Of a stretch of 54,300 bases of DNA, positions 1-8,682 are shown piece by piece. Positions within the stretch are counted from its first letter, which is position 1, and each line of letters opens with the position of its first letter. The stretch is from Candidatus Rokuibacteriota bacterium (lineage in GTDB: Bacteria > Methylomirabilota > Methylomirabilia > Rokubacteriales > CSP1-6). Under the pieces are notes generated by a model. That model saw only the letters and a list, made by a program, of their open reading frames with translations, ran no database searches and was not told the DNA's origin. The stretch covers positions 1 through 54,300 of the forward strand of contig QHSP01000047.1 of NCBI GenBank assembly GCA_003220495.1. Direction: 5' to 3'. The translations under genes were made by a program, and so were the position numbers.

Positions 1-50
1 GACGTAGATCCCCGACGGCAGCTGGAGACGTAGATCCCCGACGGCAGCTG
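1..50. repeat. 26-bp tandem duplication at window edge
   Basis: The 24 bases at 1-24 recur exactly at 27-50, giving a tandem unit of 26 bp. As 26 is not a multiple of three, it throws the solute-binding protein out of frame after the residues QLPSGIYV. It lies at the extreme end of the sequence, so an assembly-end artefact is as likely as a real mutation. Confidence 0.8.
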
Positions 51-1562
51 GACGTAGTACTGCTGCCTCGCCAGATAGCGCTGCAGGTCGTGGATGACCT
101 CGCGCCGCTTCGCCACGTCGAAGATCCGCCGCTGGCGGATCAACATGTCGGTGACGATCGGGTCGTCGACATGGCTCTGGTTCTTCGCCTCGCCTGGATA
201 GTGCATGCCGAACAGGAAGTTGTCGGGATCGAGGAACGGGGTCTGCGGCCCGAACGTCATCGAGTCGAACTTCCCGAAGTAGCAGCTCGCGATGAAGGCG
301 CCGTACTCGCGCTGGTCGAGCTTCGTGGTGATCCCGATGGTCTTGAGATCCTTGAGGACCAGCTGGGCGTTGTCGCTGAGGAGCGTCGAGCCGTACGTCG
401 TGAAGCACAGGCTCGCGGCGAAGCCGTTCGGATATCCAGCCGCGGCGAGCAGGCGCCTGGCCTCGGCGGGGTCGTGCCGGAAATACTTCGCGCTGTCGCC
501 CATCTGACTGATCGGCAGCGCCCAGTCGACAAGGCCCGCCGGCACCGCCGCGTTGAGATTCCCCGCGCCCTCGAACGAGGTATCGATCATGCCTTGCCGA
601 TCGATCGCGAGCGACACCGCCTGCCGCACCCGGACGTCCTTGAACGGCGGCTGATCCGTTCGCATGGAGATGTGCGTCTCGACGTTGCTCGGGAACTCCG
701 CCGTCCGGAGGTTCGGTCGCTTCTGCTTCAGCGTCTCCTTGATCTGGACCCAGTCCGTCCGATTGATGCTGCCCGGGAATTCCCAGCCCAGGTCGTACTT
801 GCCGGCCAGGAACGCGGCCATCCGTGAGGCGTTGTCCTCGTCGACGAGGTACTCGATTCGATCGATGTAGGGAAGGCCCGGGACGAAGTAATGCGGATTG
901 CGGATGAACGTGAGTCCGACGTTCGGCCGGTAGTGCTCGAGCATCCAGGGACCGGTTCCGACCATCGCGTCGGATTTTCTGAGGTCGCCGAACTTTTCGA
1001 CGCATTCGCGCGCGACGATCGCGACGGCCATCGGATTGGCGAGCACGTCGAGCAGCCACGAGAACGGCTCTTTCATGATGAACTTCACCGTATACCGATC
1101 GACCGCCTCGACACGATCGACGGAGCTCAGCATGTACGACATCGGGTTCCCCTTGACCGTGAGGAACCGCTCGATTGTGTAGCGCACATCGTCGGCGGTG
1201 AGCTCGCGCCCGTTGACGGGCGGCTTGGGATGCCACCGCACTCCGCGGCGCAGCTTGAAGATGTACGTCGTCTCGTTGGGCTGGCTCCACGACTCCGCGA
1301 GGTCGCCCTCGATCGCGAATGTCGCGGGCGCAACGCTCGGCCCGGCTTTGTGCTTCACCAGGCGGCTGTGCGTGAAGGTGTTTGGAATCTGCACCCGATA
1401 GGCCGTCTGCAGCATCGGGTCGAACATCGGAGGATCCCATCCCCGAATGGTCAGCGTTCCGCCTCGTTTGGGGCCCTGCGCGCGAGCCGCCGAAGCAGTC
1501 AGAGTCGCGCCGGCGAGCGCCATACCGCTCAGCGCGAGAAGATCGCGACGGGAGAGAGTCAA
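1..1562 (-). CDS. Peptide/nickel-type ABC transporter solute-binding protein (partial)
   Basis: Family-5 extracellular solute-binding protein, the periplasmic receptor of an oligopeptide/nickel-type ABC importer. It starts at TTG (1562-1560) with a strong ribosome site AAGGAGG at 1568-1574 on the minus strand, five bases upstream. The N-terminus carries a twin-arginine-like signal (SRRDLLAL, hydrophobic stretch, cleavage near ARA-Q). The mature part shows typical family features: a GGTLTI start, an LRRGVRWHP segment and an ELTADDVRYTIER segment. About 520 residues are visible and the C-terminus lies outside the window. The frame breaks at the edge, because a 26-base unit is repeated at 1-50 and shifts the reading frame. 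No permease genes are visible here. The transported ligand cannot be told from sequence. Confidence 0.88.
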   Translation of the reverse strand, partial: MTLSRRDLLALSGMALAGATLTASAARAQGPKRGGTLTIRGWDPPMFDPMLQTAYRVQIPNTFTHSRLVKHKAGPSVAPATFAIEGDLAESWSQPNETTYIFKLRRGVRWHPKPPVNGRELTADDVRYTIERFLTVKGNPMSYMLSSVDRVEAVDRYTVKFIMKEPFSWLLDVLANPMAVAIVARECVEKFGDLRKSDAMVGTGPWMLEHYRPNVGLTFIRNPHYFVPGLPYIDRIEYLVDEDNASRMAAFLAGKYDLGWEFPGSINRTDWVQIKETLKQKRPNLRTAEFPSNVETHISMRTDQPPFKDVRVRQAVSLAIDRQGMIDTSFEGAGNLNAAVPAGLVDWALPISQMGDSAKYFRHDPAEARRLLAAAGYPNGFAASLCFTTYGSTLLSDNAQLVLKDLKTIGITTKLDQREYGAFIASCYFGKFDSMTFGPQTPFLDPDNFLFGMHYPGEAKNQSHVDDPIVTDMLIRQRRIFDVAKRREVIHDLQRYLARQQYYVQLPSGIYVSSCRRGST

Positions 1563-1773
1563 GGCGGCCTCCTTGCGTCGATGGGTCTTTCTCAGCGCCT
1601 GTTAGCACGACACGGCGAGCAGCGCAATCGGCGTCGGGCGGGGCAGGACGTTCTTCGCACGGATGCTCGGGAAAGCGGCAGAGTCTTCCGGGATGCCGGG
1701 TCGCTGAGCATGAGGGACGGGGCCGCGCAGGCTAAGCGATTGATTTTCTGAACCCCGCTCTCGGACCACTCTC
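1563..1773. other. Intergenic region between divergent genes
   Basis: This gap separates the minus-strand solute-binding protein from the plus-strand ANTAR regulator. Apart from the ribosome site of the former (1568-1574), I see no gene in it. It is where enhancer sites for a sigma-54 activator acting on the promoter at 1774 would be expected, but I could not make out a clear NtrC-type palindrome. Confidence 0.5.
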
Positions 1774-1788
1774 TGGCACCCGGCTTGC
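1774..1788 (+). promoter_or_regulatory. Sigma-54 (RpoN) promoter of the ANTAR regulator
   Basis: TGGCAC-CCGGC-TTGC matches the -24/-12 consensus TGGCAC-N5-TTGC at every fixed base. The diagnostic GG (1775-1776) and GC (1787-1788) are ten bases apart. With C1788 at -12, transcription would begin near 1800, three bases before the ATG at 1803. This supports that start codon over the upstream TTG (1785) and GTG (1797). Confidence 0.75.
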
Positions 1789-1802
1789 GAACAGCCGTGA
1801 CC

Positions 1803-2399
1803 ATGGCGAGCGAGGGGCCGAAGGGCGACCCACGCTGGCGGGTCGCGATTCTCGACGATCACGAGCGCTCGCGCGCGGCGCTTCGGGCCGCAATTTGGGC
1901 GGCGGGCGGTGAGGTGATCGGCGAGGCGGTACGCTGCGCCGATGCGCTCGCGCTGGTGCGGCGCGCGACGCCGGACGTCGCCGTGTGCGCGGTGGGACTG
2001 CCGGACGGCGACGGTGTCGAGGTGGCGCGTCAGCTGATCGAGACCGGTTGTCCCGTCGTGCTCTTCACGAGCCACACGCGCCAGGAGCTCGTCGACCGGG
2101 CGCGCTCCGCCGGCGTGATGTCCTATTTGCTCAAACCGCTTCGCTCGGCCGAGCTGGCGCCCGTCCTCGACCTGGCGGTCGCGAGGTTCGGCGAGACCCG
2201 CGCCTTGCGCCGCTCGCTGGAAGAACGGAAGGTCATCGAGCGGGCGAAGGGCCGGTTGATGGCCCGCTACCAGCTGACCGAGGACGAAGCGTTTCGCCGG
2301 CTCCGTCGCGCCGCGATGGATAGCCGCCGTCCCATGGTCGAGATCGCCAGAGCTCTGCTCGTGTCGGAGTCAGTCGCGTCGGACGTGCCTACGCATTGA
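1803..2399 (+). CDS. ANTAR-domain response regulator (AmiR/NasT type)
   Basis: A 198-residue two-domain regulator. Residues 12-130 form a CheY-like receiver with the acidic pair D18-D19, the switch Thr (LFTSHT) and the Lys of LLKPL. The phosphorylatable Asp is replaced by Ala63 (CAVGLP, where DxGLP is usual), so phosphotransfer is unlikely. Residues about 140-190 are an ANTAR RNA-binding helix bundle (VIERAKGRLMARY, then TEDEAFRRLRRAA). ANTAR proteins such as AmiR, NasR and EutV bind tandem hairpins in leader RNAs and relieve termination or change translation. The gene lies just upstream of the urea transporter, whose leader has two fitting hairpins. Control by nitrogen status is suggested by its sigma-54 promoter. 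ATG 1803 was chosen from the predicted transcript start. Confidence 0.88.
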   Translation: MASEGPKGDPRWRVAILDDHERSRAALRAAIWAAGGEVIGEAVRCADALALVRRATPDVAVCAVGLPDGDGVEVARQLIETGCPVVLFTSHTRQELVDRARSAGVMSYLLKPLRSAELAPVLDLAVARFGETRALRRSLEERKVIERAKGRLMARYQLTEDEAFRRLRRAAMDSRRPMVEIARALLVSESVASDVPTH

Positions 2400-2454
2400 G
2401 CATTAGCCCGGCCTCATCGCTCTCCAAGATACCGAAAAGAAACACATAGCCTTC

Positions 2455-2470
2455 CGGTACGGCCTTTGCT
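2455..2470 (+). promoter_or_regulatory. Sigma-54-like promoter of the urt operon
   Basis: CGGTACGGCCTTTGCT fits the sigma-54 pattern: GG (2456-2457) and GC (2468-2469) are ten bases apart, and the -12 element TTGCT is perfect. The -24 element CGGTAC matches four of six consensus bases (TGGCAC). The predicted start is about 2481, immediately before the paired hairpins. This would give urtA its own nitrogen-linked promoter in addition to read-through from the ANTAR gene. Confidence 0.6.
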
Positions 2471-2484
2471 GATACCGAGGCCAG

Positions 2485-2531
2485 CCTGCGGCCAAAGACG
2501 CTCGCGGGAGGCGCGCCAATGACGTCGCGAC
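2485..2531 (+). promoter_or_regulatory. Tandem ANTAR-type hairpins in the urtA leader
   Basis: Two adjacent stem-loops. P1 pairs 2485-2493 with 2500-2508 around the loop AAAGAC (2494-2499): nine positions with one C-C mismatch and two G-U pairs. P2 pairs 2510-2517 with 2524-2531 around the loop AATGAC (2518-2523), with two mismatches. Both loops are six bases with A at position 1 and G at position 4, the known ANTAR recognition signature, and the two hairpins resemble each other in sequence. They lie between the ANTAR gene and urtA, right after the predicted sigma-54 start. No U-tract terminator follows, so the mechanism may be translational or RNA-stability control rather than antitermination. 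Confidence 0.65.
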
Positions 2532-2560
2532 CGAGACCACCCACACGAAAGGAGACTGCA

Positions 2561-3868
2561 ATGGCGGAGTTTTCACGTCGCGACTTCATCAAAGGGGGCC
2601 TGCTGGCATCCACGGCGGTCGGCGCCGGCCTCAGCTTCCCCAACGCCCTGAGGGCGCAGGAGACCGTCAAGATCGGTGTCCTGCACTCGCTCTCGGGGAC
2701 GATGGCCATCAGCGAGGTCTCGCTCCGAGACGTCGTGCTCATGGCCGTCGAGGAGATCAACGCGAAGGGCGGCGTGATGGGCAAGAAGATCACGCCCGTC
2801 GTCGTCGATCCGGCTTCGAACTGGGATCTGTTCGCGGAGAAGGCCAAGCAGCTCCTGCTGCAAGACAAGGTCGCGTGCGTCTTCGGCTGCTGGACCTCGG
2901 TCAGCCGCAAGTCGGTGCTGCCGGTCTTCGAGAACAACAACGGCCTGCTCTTCTACCCCGTTCAGTACGAAGGCGAGGAGTGCTCGAAGAACGTCTTCTA
3001 CACCGGCGCCACGCCGAACCAGCAGCTGGTCCCGGGCGCGGAGTATCTGATGTCGAAGGAAGGCGGCAGCTACAAGAAGTTCTACCTGCTGGGTACCGAC
3101 TACGTCTTCCCGCGCACGGCCAACAAGATCCTGCGCGCGTTCCTGCTCGCCAAGGGCGTGCCGGCCGCCAACATCGAGGAAGAGTACACGCCGTTCAACC
3201 ATCAGGACTATCAGACGATCGTCGGCAAGATCAAGCGGTTCTCATCGGGCGGCGGCGCCTGCGTGCTCTCGACGATCAACGGCGACAGCAACGTGCCCTT
3301 CTACAAGGAGTTCGCGAACCAGGGGCTCCGCTCCGAGAACGCCCCGATCATGGCCTACAGCGTCGCCGAGGACGAGCTGCGGGGTATGGACACGTCGGCC
3401 CTGGTCGGGCACCTCGCCGCCTGGAACTATTTCCAGTCGGTGGACGTGCCCCAGAACAAGAAATTCGTCCAGGCGTTCAAGAACTACAGCGAGAAGACCA
3501 AGCTGCCGGGGGGCGCCAAGCGCGTCACCGACGACCCGATGGAGGCCGCCTACTTCGGCGTCTACATCTGGAAGCAGGCGGTGGAGAAGGCGAAGAGCTT
3601 CGATGTCGACCCCGTCCGCAAGGCCGTCTACGGCCAGACGTTCGTGGCGCCGGGCGGCCCGATCAAGATGCACGAGTACAACCAGCACACCTACCGGCCG
3701 GTACTGATCGGCGAGATCATGAAGGACGGCCAGTTCAAGATCATCAGCCGGGTGAAGGGCACGGGCCCGAGCGGTACGGTCGAGCCGGAGCCGTGGAGCA
3801 AGTACACGAGCCCGGACAAAGGCTGTGACTGGGTCAACCATCAGGGCACGTATCAGAAGAAGGCGTGA
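2561..3868 (+). CDS. urtA: Urea ABC transporter substrate-binding protein UrtA
   Basis: A 435-residue receptor of the branched-chain-amino-acid/amide class that captures urea (or short amides) outside the membrane and delivers it to UrtBC. The start is ATG 2561 with the ribosome site AAAGGAG at 2548-2554. The N-terminus is a twin-arginine signal (SRRDFIKGG, cleavage near LRAQE). Typical motifs follow: KIGVLHSLSGTMAISE, FGCWTSVSRKSVLPV, PVQYEGEECSKNVFY and LGTDYVFPRTANKIL. It is the first gene of urtABCDE and overlaps urtB by four bases. The close match to the UrtA pattern and the adjoining urease genes make urea the likely ligand. Confidence 0.95.
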   Translation: MAEFSRRDFIKGGLLASTAVGAGLSFPNALRAQETVKIGVLHSLSGTMAISEVSLRDVVLMAVEEINAKGGVMGKKITPVVVDPASNWDLFAEKAKQLLLQDKVACVFGCWTSVSRKSVLPVFENNNGLLFYPVQYEGEECSKNVFYTGATPNQQLVPGAEYLMSKEGGSYKKFYLLGTDYVFPRTANKILRAFLLAKGVPAANIEEEYTPFNHQDYQTIVGKIKRFSSGGGACVLSTINGDSNVPFYKEFANQGLRSENAPIMAYSVAEDELRGMDTSALVGHLAAWNYFQSVDVPQNKKFVQAFKNYSEKTKLPGGAKRVTDDPMEAAYFGVYIWKQAVEKAKSFDVDPVRKAVYGQTFVAPGGPIKMHEYNQHTYRPVLIGEIMKDGQFKIISRVKGTGPSGTVEPEPWSKYTSPDKGCDWVNHQGTYQKKA

Positions 3869-5532
3869 TCTCCCGTCTCACCGTACTCCTTTCTCTGGTC
3901 GCGTGGCTCGCCGCGGGAGCGGCGGGCCACGCGGCCGCCGCTCCCGCGGCCTCCCCCGAAGTCGCCGCGGCGCTCACCGATCTCACCGGCGACGACGCGG
4001 ACAAGCGGGAAGCGGCCGTCACCGTGATTGGCCAGACGCGCGATCCGAAGTGGATTCAATTCCTGAGCGCGCTCCGCGACGGTAGCGTCTACGCGCGCAC
4101 GCGCGCCGGCCAGACCGAGCTCGTGGTCGGTGGCAGCAAGGCCACGAAGGGCGACCAGGACGTGATCGACATCAGCGCCGCCTACGATCGCGCGTCGCTC
4201 GGCACGGTGCCGCTGACCGATCTCAAAGAAGTGCCGGCCGACCGGCGCCTCCGTCTGGCCATCAAGCCGTTCCTCGACGCCGATGAGACGCAGGCGCAGC
4301 TCGCCGACCCCGACGCCGCCGTACGGCGCGGCGCCGCCGTGAAGCTCGGCAACCAGGCCGTTGCCACCGCCGCACCCGTCGTCGAAGACGCGCTGAAGAA
4401 GGAATCCGATCGCTGGGTGCGCCACGCCCTCGCGGAGGCGCTGGCGCTGATCCACCTGGCGAACGGCACGCCGGCCCAGCGCGCCTCGGCGGCGCGGAGC
4501 CTCGGCGATCTCCATTCGGAGAGCGCGGTCCCCGCGCTCCAGCGCCTCGTGACGGACAGCACCGCGTCGCCGGCGGAACGCGGGGCGGCGATGCACGCGA
4601 TTCGAGGCATCGAGCGCTGGGGCCTCTTGACGCGCACCGTCGAGACCCTGTTCCAGGGCGCTTCGCTCGGCTCGATCCTGCTCCTGATGGCGCTCGGCCT
4701 CGCCGTCGTCTTCGGGCTGATGGGCGTGATCAACATGGCCCACGGCGAGCTCATGGCGCTCGGCGCCTACGCGACCTTCGTCGTGCAGAACTGGTTCCGC
4801 GCGGCGTGGCCGGCGCACTTCGACTCCTACTTCCTGGTGGCGCTGCCCGTCTCGTTCCTGGTGGCGGCCGCCGTGGGGCTGGTGCTCGAGCGCGGCGTGA
4901 TCCGACTCCTCTACGGACGGCCGCTCGAGACGTTGCTGTTGACGTGGGGCGCCTCGCTGATCATCCAGCAGGGGCTGCGCCTCTGGTTCGGCGCGGCGAA
5001 CGTGGACGTGAGCTCGCCGTCGTGGCTCTCGGGCGGCGTCCCCGTGATGGTCGGGCTCACCTTGCCGTACAACCGCGTGTTCATCATCGGGCTCGCGGCC
5101 GTGTCCGTGGCCGCGATGTACTGGCTGCTCTTCCGGACCAGCGCGGGCCTCCGCATCCGTGCCGTGACCCAGAACCGCGCGATGAGCTCGTGTCTCGGCG
5201 TCCGCGCCGGTGTGGTGGACGCGACGACGTTCGCATTCGGCGCCGGGCTCGCGGGTCTCGCCGGCTGCGCGCTCACGCAGATCGGCAACGTCGGCCCATC
5301 GCTCGGCCAGAACTACATCGTGGACTCGTTCATGGTGGTCGTCACCGGTGGTGTCGGCAAGCTCGCAGGGACGATCCTGGCCTCGGCCGGCCTCGGGAGC
5401 CTCACCAAAGGGATCGAGCCCGCGCTCGGCGCGGTGTTCGGCAAGGTCGCGATCCTGGTCGGTGTCATCCTCTTCCTGCAGCGGCGGCCAGCGGGCCTCT
5501 TCGCCACGCGGGGACGGAATGCCGAAGCGTGA
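3865..5532 (+). CDS. urtB: Urea ABC transporter permease UrtB
   Basis: A 555-residue permease of the LivH type. It starts at GTG 3865 inside the urtA stop (GTGA overlap). The first 20 or so residues are a signal peptide. A periplasmic HEAT-like region of about 200 residues follows (for example PDAAVRRGAAVKLGNQA), an extension that is usual for UrtB and absent from ordinary LivH. The membrane part begins near residue 260 (ASLGSILLLMALGLAVVFG) with the GVINMAHGELMALGAY motif and ends with TGGVGKLAGTILASAGLGS. It forms the inner-membrane channel with UrtC. It overlaps urtC by 14 bases. Confidence 0.95.
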   Translation: MISRLTVLLSLVAWLAAGAAGHAAAAPAASPEVAAALTDLTGDDADKREAAVTVIGQTRDPKWIQFLSALRDGSVYARTRAGQTELVVGGSKATKGDQDVIDISAAYDRASLGTVPLTDLKEVPADRRLRLAIKPFLDADETQAQLADPDAAVRRGAAVKLGNQAVATAAPVVEDALKKESDRWVRHALAEALALIHLANGTPAQRASAARSLGDLHSESAVPALQRLVTDSTASPAERGAAMHAIRGIERWGLLTRTVETLFQGASLGSILLLMALGLAVVFGLMGVINMAHGELMALGAYATFVVQNWFRAAWPAHFDSYFLVALPVSFLVAAAVGLVLERGVIRLLYGRPLETLLLTWGASLIIQQGLRLWFGAANVDVSSPSWLSGGVPVMVGLTLPYNRVFIIGLAAVSVAAMYWLLFRTSAGLRIRAVTQNRAMSSCLGVRAGVVDATTFAFGAGLAGLAGCALTQIGNVGPSLGQNYIVDSFMVVVTGGVGKLAGTILASAGLGSLTKGIEPALGAVFGKVAILVGVILFLQRRPAGLFATRGRNAEA

Positions 5533-6652
5533 GACGGTGGCGCTCGGGATCGGCGCGATCGTCGTCGCGGTCGTGCTGCCCCTGTGCAACATGCTGCCGG
5601 CGGGCTCACCGCTCGCGATCTCGAACTTCACGCTGAACCTCTTCGGCAAGTTCCTCACCTACGCGATCCTGGCGCTCGGGCTCGACCTCCTGTGGGGCTA
5701 CGCGGGCGTGCTGTCGCTCGGCCACGGCGTGTTCTTCGGCCTCGGCGCCTACGCGATGGGCATGCACCTCATGCTCGAGATCGGCTCGAAGAGCGTCTAC
5801 CAGAGCTCGCTGCCCGATTTCATGGTGTGGAACCAGGTCACCGTGCTGCCGCTCTTCTGGCGGCCCTTTCACAGCACCGCGTTCACGCTCGCGGCGATCG
5901 TGCTGGTCCCGGCGCTCTTCGGCTTCGCCTTCGGCTATCTCGCGTTCCGGAGCCGGATCCGGGGCGTCTACTTCTCGATCATCACGCAGGCGCTGGCGCT
6001 CAGCGCGTGGCTCGTGTTCAACCGCAACGAGATGAACCTCGGCGGCACCAACGGGCTCGCCGACTTCAAGACGGTCTTCGGATTCCCGTTGCACCAGCCG
6101 TCGACCCAGCGCGGCCTCTACGTCGTGACGGCGCTGACCCTGATCGGCGCGTACCTGCTCTGCCGCTGGATCACCTTGACCCGCGCGGGCAAGGTGCTCG
6201 TCGCCATCCGCGACAGCGAGACGCGCGTGCTCTTCTCCGGGTACTCGCCGGCTGCTTACAAGCTCTTCGTGTTCGTCGTGTCCGCGGCGCTCGCGGGGGC
6301 CGCCGGCGCGCTCTACGCGCCGCAAGTCGGCATCATCACGCCGGCGAAGATCGGAGTGCTGCCGTCGATCGAGATGATCGTGTGGGTCGCCGCGGGTGGA
6401 CGGGGCACGCTCTACGGCGCGGTGCTCGGCGCGTTCGGCGTGAACTGGATCCAGAGCTGGCTCACCACGAGCTACCCCGACCTCTGGCTTCTTTTCCTGG
6501 GCGGCCTCTTCATGAGCGCGGTGCTGTTCTTCCCGGACGGCGTGGTTGGCGCCATCGGCCGACTCGGCGGGCGCGTCCGCCGGCTCGTGTCGCGCCGGTC
6601 CGACCGGGCGGTCTCGACCCCCAGTGTCTCGCTCGGGCGGCCCATGCCATGA
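5519..6652 (+). CDS. urtC: Urea ABC transporter permease UrtC
   Basis: A 377-residue LivM-type permease that pairs with UrtB. ATG 5519 lies within the end of urtB and gives MPKRETVALGIG, followed by the first membrane helix; longer upstream reading in this frame is only the shadow of urtB. Family motifs visible are LGLDLLWGYAGVLSLGHGVFFGLGAYAMG, shown here only as its ends LGLDLLWGYAG and LGHGVFFGLGAY, then NLGGTNGLADF, AIRDSETRVLFSGY and VAAGGRGTLYGAVLGA. It ends in an Arg-rich cytoplasmic tail and overlaps urtD by four bases (ATGA). Confidence 0.95.
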   Translation: MPKRETVALGIGAIVVAVVLPLCNMLPAGSPLAISNFTLNLFGKFLTYAILALGLDLLWGYAGVLSLGHGVFFGLGAYAMGMHLMLEIGSKSVYQSSLPDFMVWNQVTVLPLFWRPFHSTAFTLAAIVLVPALFGFAFGYLAFRSRIRGVYFSIITQALALSAWLVFNRNEMNLGGTNGLADFKTVFGFPLHQPSTQRGLYVVTALTLIGAYLLCRWITLTRAGKVLVAIRDSETRVLFSGYSPAAYKLFVFVVSAALAGAAGALYAPQVGIITPAKIGVLPSIEMIVWVAAGGRGTLYGAVLGAFGVNWIQSWLTTSYPDLWLLFLGGLFMSAVLFFPDGVVGAIGRLGGRVRRLVSRRSDRAVSTPSVSLGRPMP

Positions 6653-7438
6653 CGCCACCTCCGCCGGCCGATCAGCCCACTCGCGCCGCCAGCATCATCT
6701 ACCTCGAAGACGTCACGGTGAACTACGACGGCTTCAAGGCGTTGAGCCGCCTCAACTTCTTCATGGACCGTCGCGAGCTCCGGGTCGTCATCGGCCCCAA
6801 CGGCGCCGGCAAGACGACCCTGCTCGACGTCGTGTCGGGGCGCGTCAAGCCCGAGAGTGGCCGCGTGATCTTCGGCCACAACACCGATCTCCTCCCGCTC
6901 CGCGAGAACGAGATCGCGCAGCTCGGCGTCGGCCGCAAGTTCCAGACCCCGTCGGTCTTCGTGAATCTCACCGTGTGGGACAACGTCGAGCTGTCGCTCC
7001 GCCGCGCCTCGAAGGGCGTGTTCGCGGCGCTCCGCCAGCGCGACGCGCGCGAGGAGCGCGATCGCATCCTCCGGACCCTGGAGACGGTGAAGCTCGCCGA
7101 TCGTGCCGACGGCAAGGCCGGAGCGCTCTCGCACGGCGAGAAGCAGTGGCTCGAGATCGGGATGGTGATCGCGCAGGATCCGGAGCTCCTGCTGGTCGAC
7201 GAGCCGGTTGCCGGCATGACCGACGAGGAGACGGAGCGGACCGGCGCGCTGCTCGAGTCGATCGCCGCGGACCGGTCGGTGCTCGTCATCGAGCACGACA
7301 TGGAGTTCGTGCGGCAGATCGCGCGTCAGGTGACGGTGCTCCATCAGGGGGCCGTGCTGTGCGAGGGGCCGGTCGAGCAGGTCCAGAGCGACCCGCGCGT
7401 CCTCGAGGTCTATCTGGGACGGCGGCGCGAGGAGGCCG

Positions 7439-7452
<14 letters not shown>
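6649..7452 (+). CDS. urtD: Urea ABC transporter ATPase UrtD
   Basis: A 267-residue cytoplasmic ATPase of the LivG type that powers urea import through UrtBC. It shows a Walker A (GPNGAGKTT, near residue 50), a Q-loop region (RKFQTPSVFVNLTVWDN), the ABC signature LSHGEKQWLEIGM, Walker B LLLVDEPVAGM and the switch His in VIEHDMEFVRQ. LSHGEKQ is the usual form for UrtD and LivG. ATG 6649 overlaps the urtC stop, and its own end overlaps urtE by 14 bases, so translation is probably coupled. Confidence 0.95.
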
Positions 7453-8128
<676 letters not shown>

Positions 8129-8151
8129 GAAGCGAGTCAGGAGGCTCGACG

Positions 8152-8454
8152 ATGCATCTCACCCCGCGCGAGCAGGAGAAGCTCCTCGTCTTCACCGCGG
8201 CCGAAGTCGCCCGCCGGCGACGCGGGCGCGGCCTCAAGCTGAACTACCCGGAGGCGCTCGCGCTCATCACGGCCGAGATCCTCGAAGGCATTCGCGACGG
8301 CCGGAGCGTCTCGGATCTGATGGCGTCGGGCCTCGACATCCTCGGCCGCGACGACGTGATGGAAGGGGTGCCCGAGATGCTCGAGGAGGTGCAGGTCGAG
8401 GGGACGTTCCCCGACGGCACCAAGCTCGTCACCATTCACCACCCTATTCGCTAA
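8152..8454 (+). CDS. ureA: Urease subunit gamma UreA
   Basis: A 100-residue gamma subunit of urease (urea hydrolysis to ammonia and CO2 in the cytoplasm). The sequence starts [14 protein letters not shown] and includes [28 protein letters not shown] and the terminal [11 protein letters not shown], all hallmarks of UreA, at the usual length. A ribosome site AGGAGG lies just upstream of ATG 8152. Unlike standard ureABC operons, a 228-base gap with a large inverted repeat and then an acetyltransferase gene separate it from ureB. Confidence 0.96.
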   Translation: MHLTPREQEKLLVFTAAEVARRRRGRGLKLNYPEALALITAEILEGIRDGRSVSDLMASGLDILGRDDVMEGVPEMLEEVQVEGTFPDGTKLVTIHHPIR

Positions 8455-8510
8455 CTCTCCGGTCTTCTTGCTCATGTCAGATCTCTTGGCGGCTTGGTGG
8501 GTTGGCGTGG

Positions 8511-8649
8511 CCGGGCGCGCGTGGGAGGGCGGGGGCCCCCGGCTGGCTGCGTCACCCGCTCGCCCGAATCGCGGCTCGTCGAGCCGCGGGCGGGACGAGG
8601 GGGTCCCACTTCGCCAGCCGGGGGCCCCCTCCCTCCCACGCGCGCCCGG
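8511..8649. repeat. Long inverted repeat (37-bp arms) between ureA and the GNAT gene
   Basis: The arm 8511-8547 is the reverse complement of 8613-8649 with a single mismatch (position 8530). The 65-base loop holds a further perfect 8-bp hairpin, 8570-8577 with 8581-8588. It could be a small transposable or REP-like element, an attenuator, or an mRNA-stabilising structure inside the urease operon. There is no U-tract, so it is not a standard intrinsic terminator. Confidence 0.85.
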
Positions 8650-8682
8650 CGGGCCACGTTCCGGCCGGCGAGCGTCTCTTCC

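Noticed and set aside
3853-5658. 601-codon antisense frame opposite urtB
   Set aside because: Low-complexity Arg/Glu/His composition, no motif, fully opposite a clear permease gene.
8494-8682. N-terminal extension of the GNAT protein to 8494
   Set aside because: The extension is translation of the inverted repeat and gives Arg/Gly/Pro low complexity; GNAT homology begins after ATG 8683.
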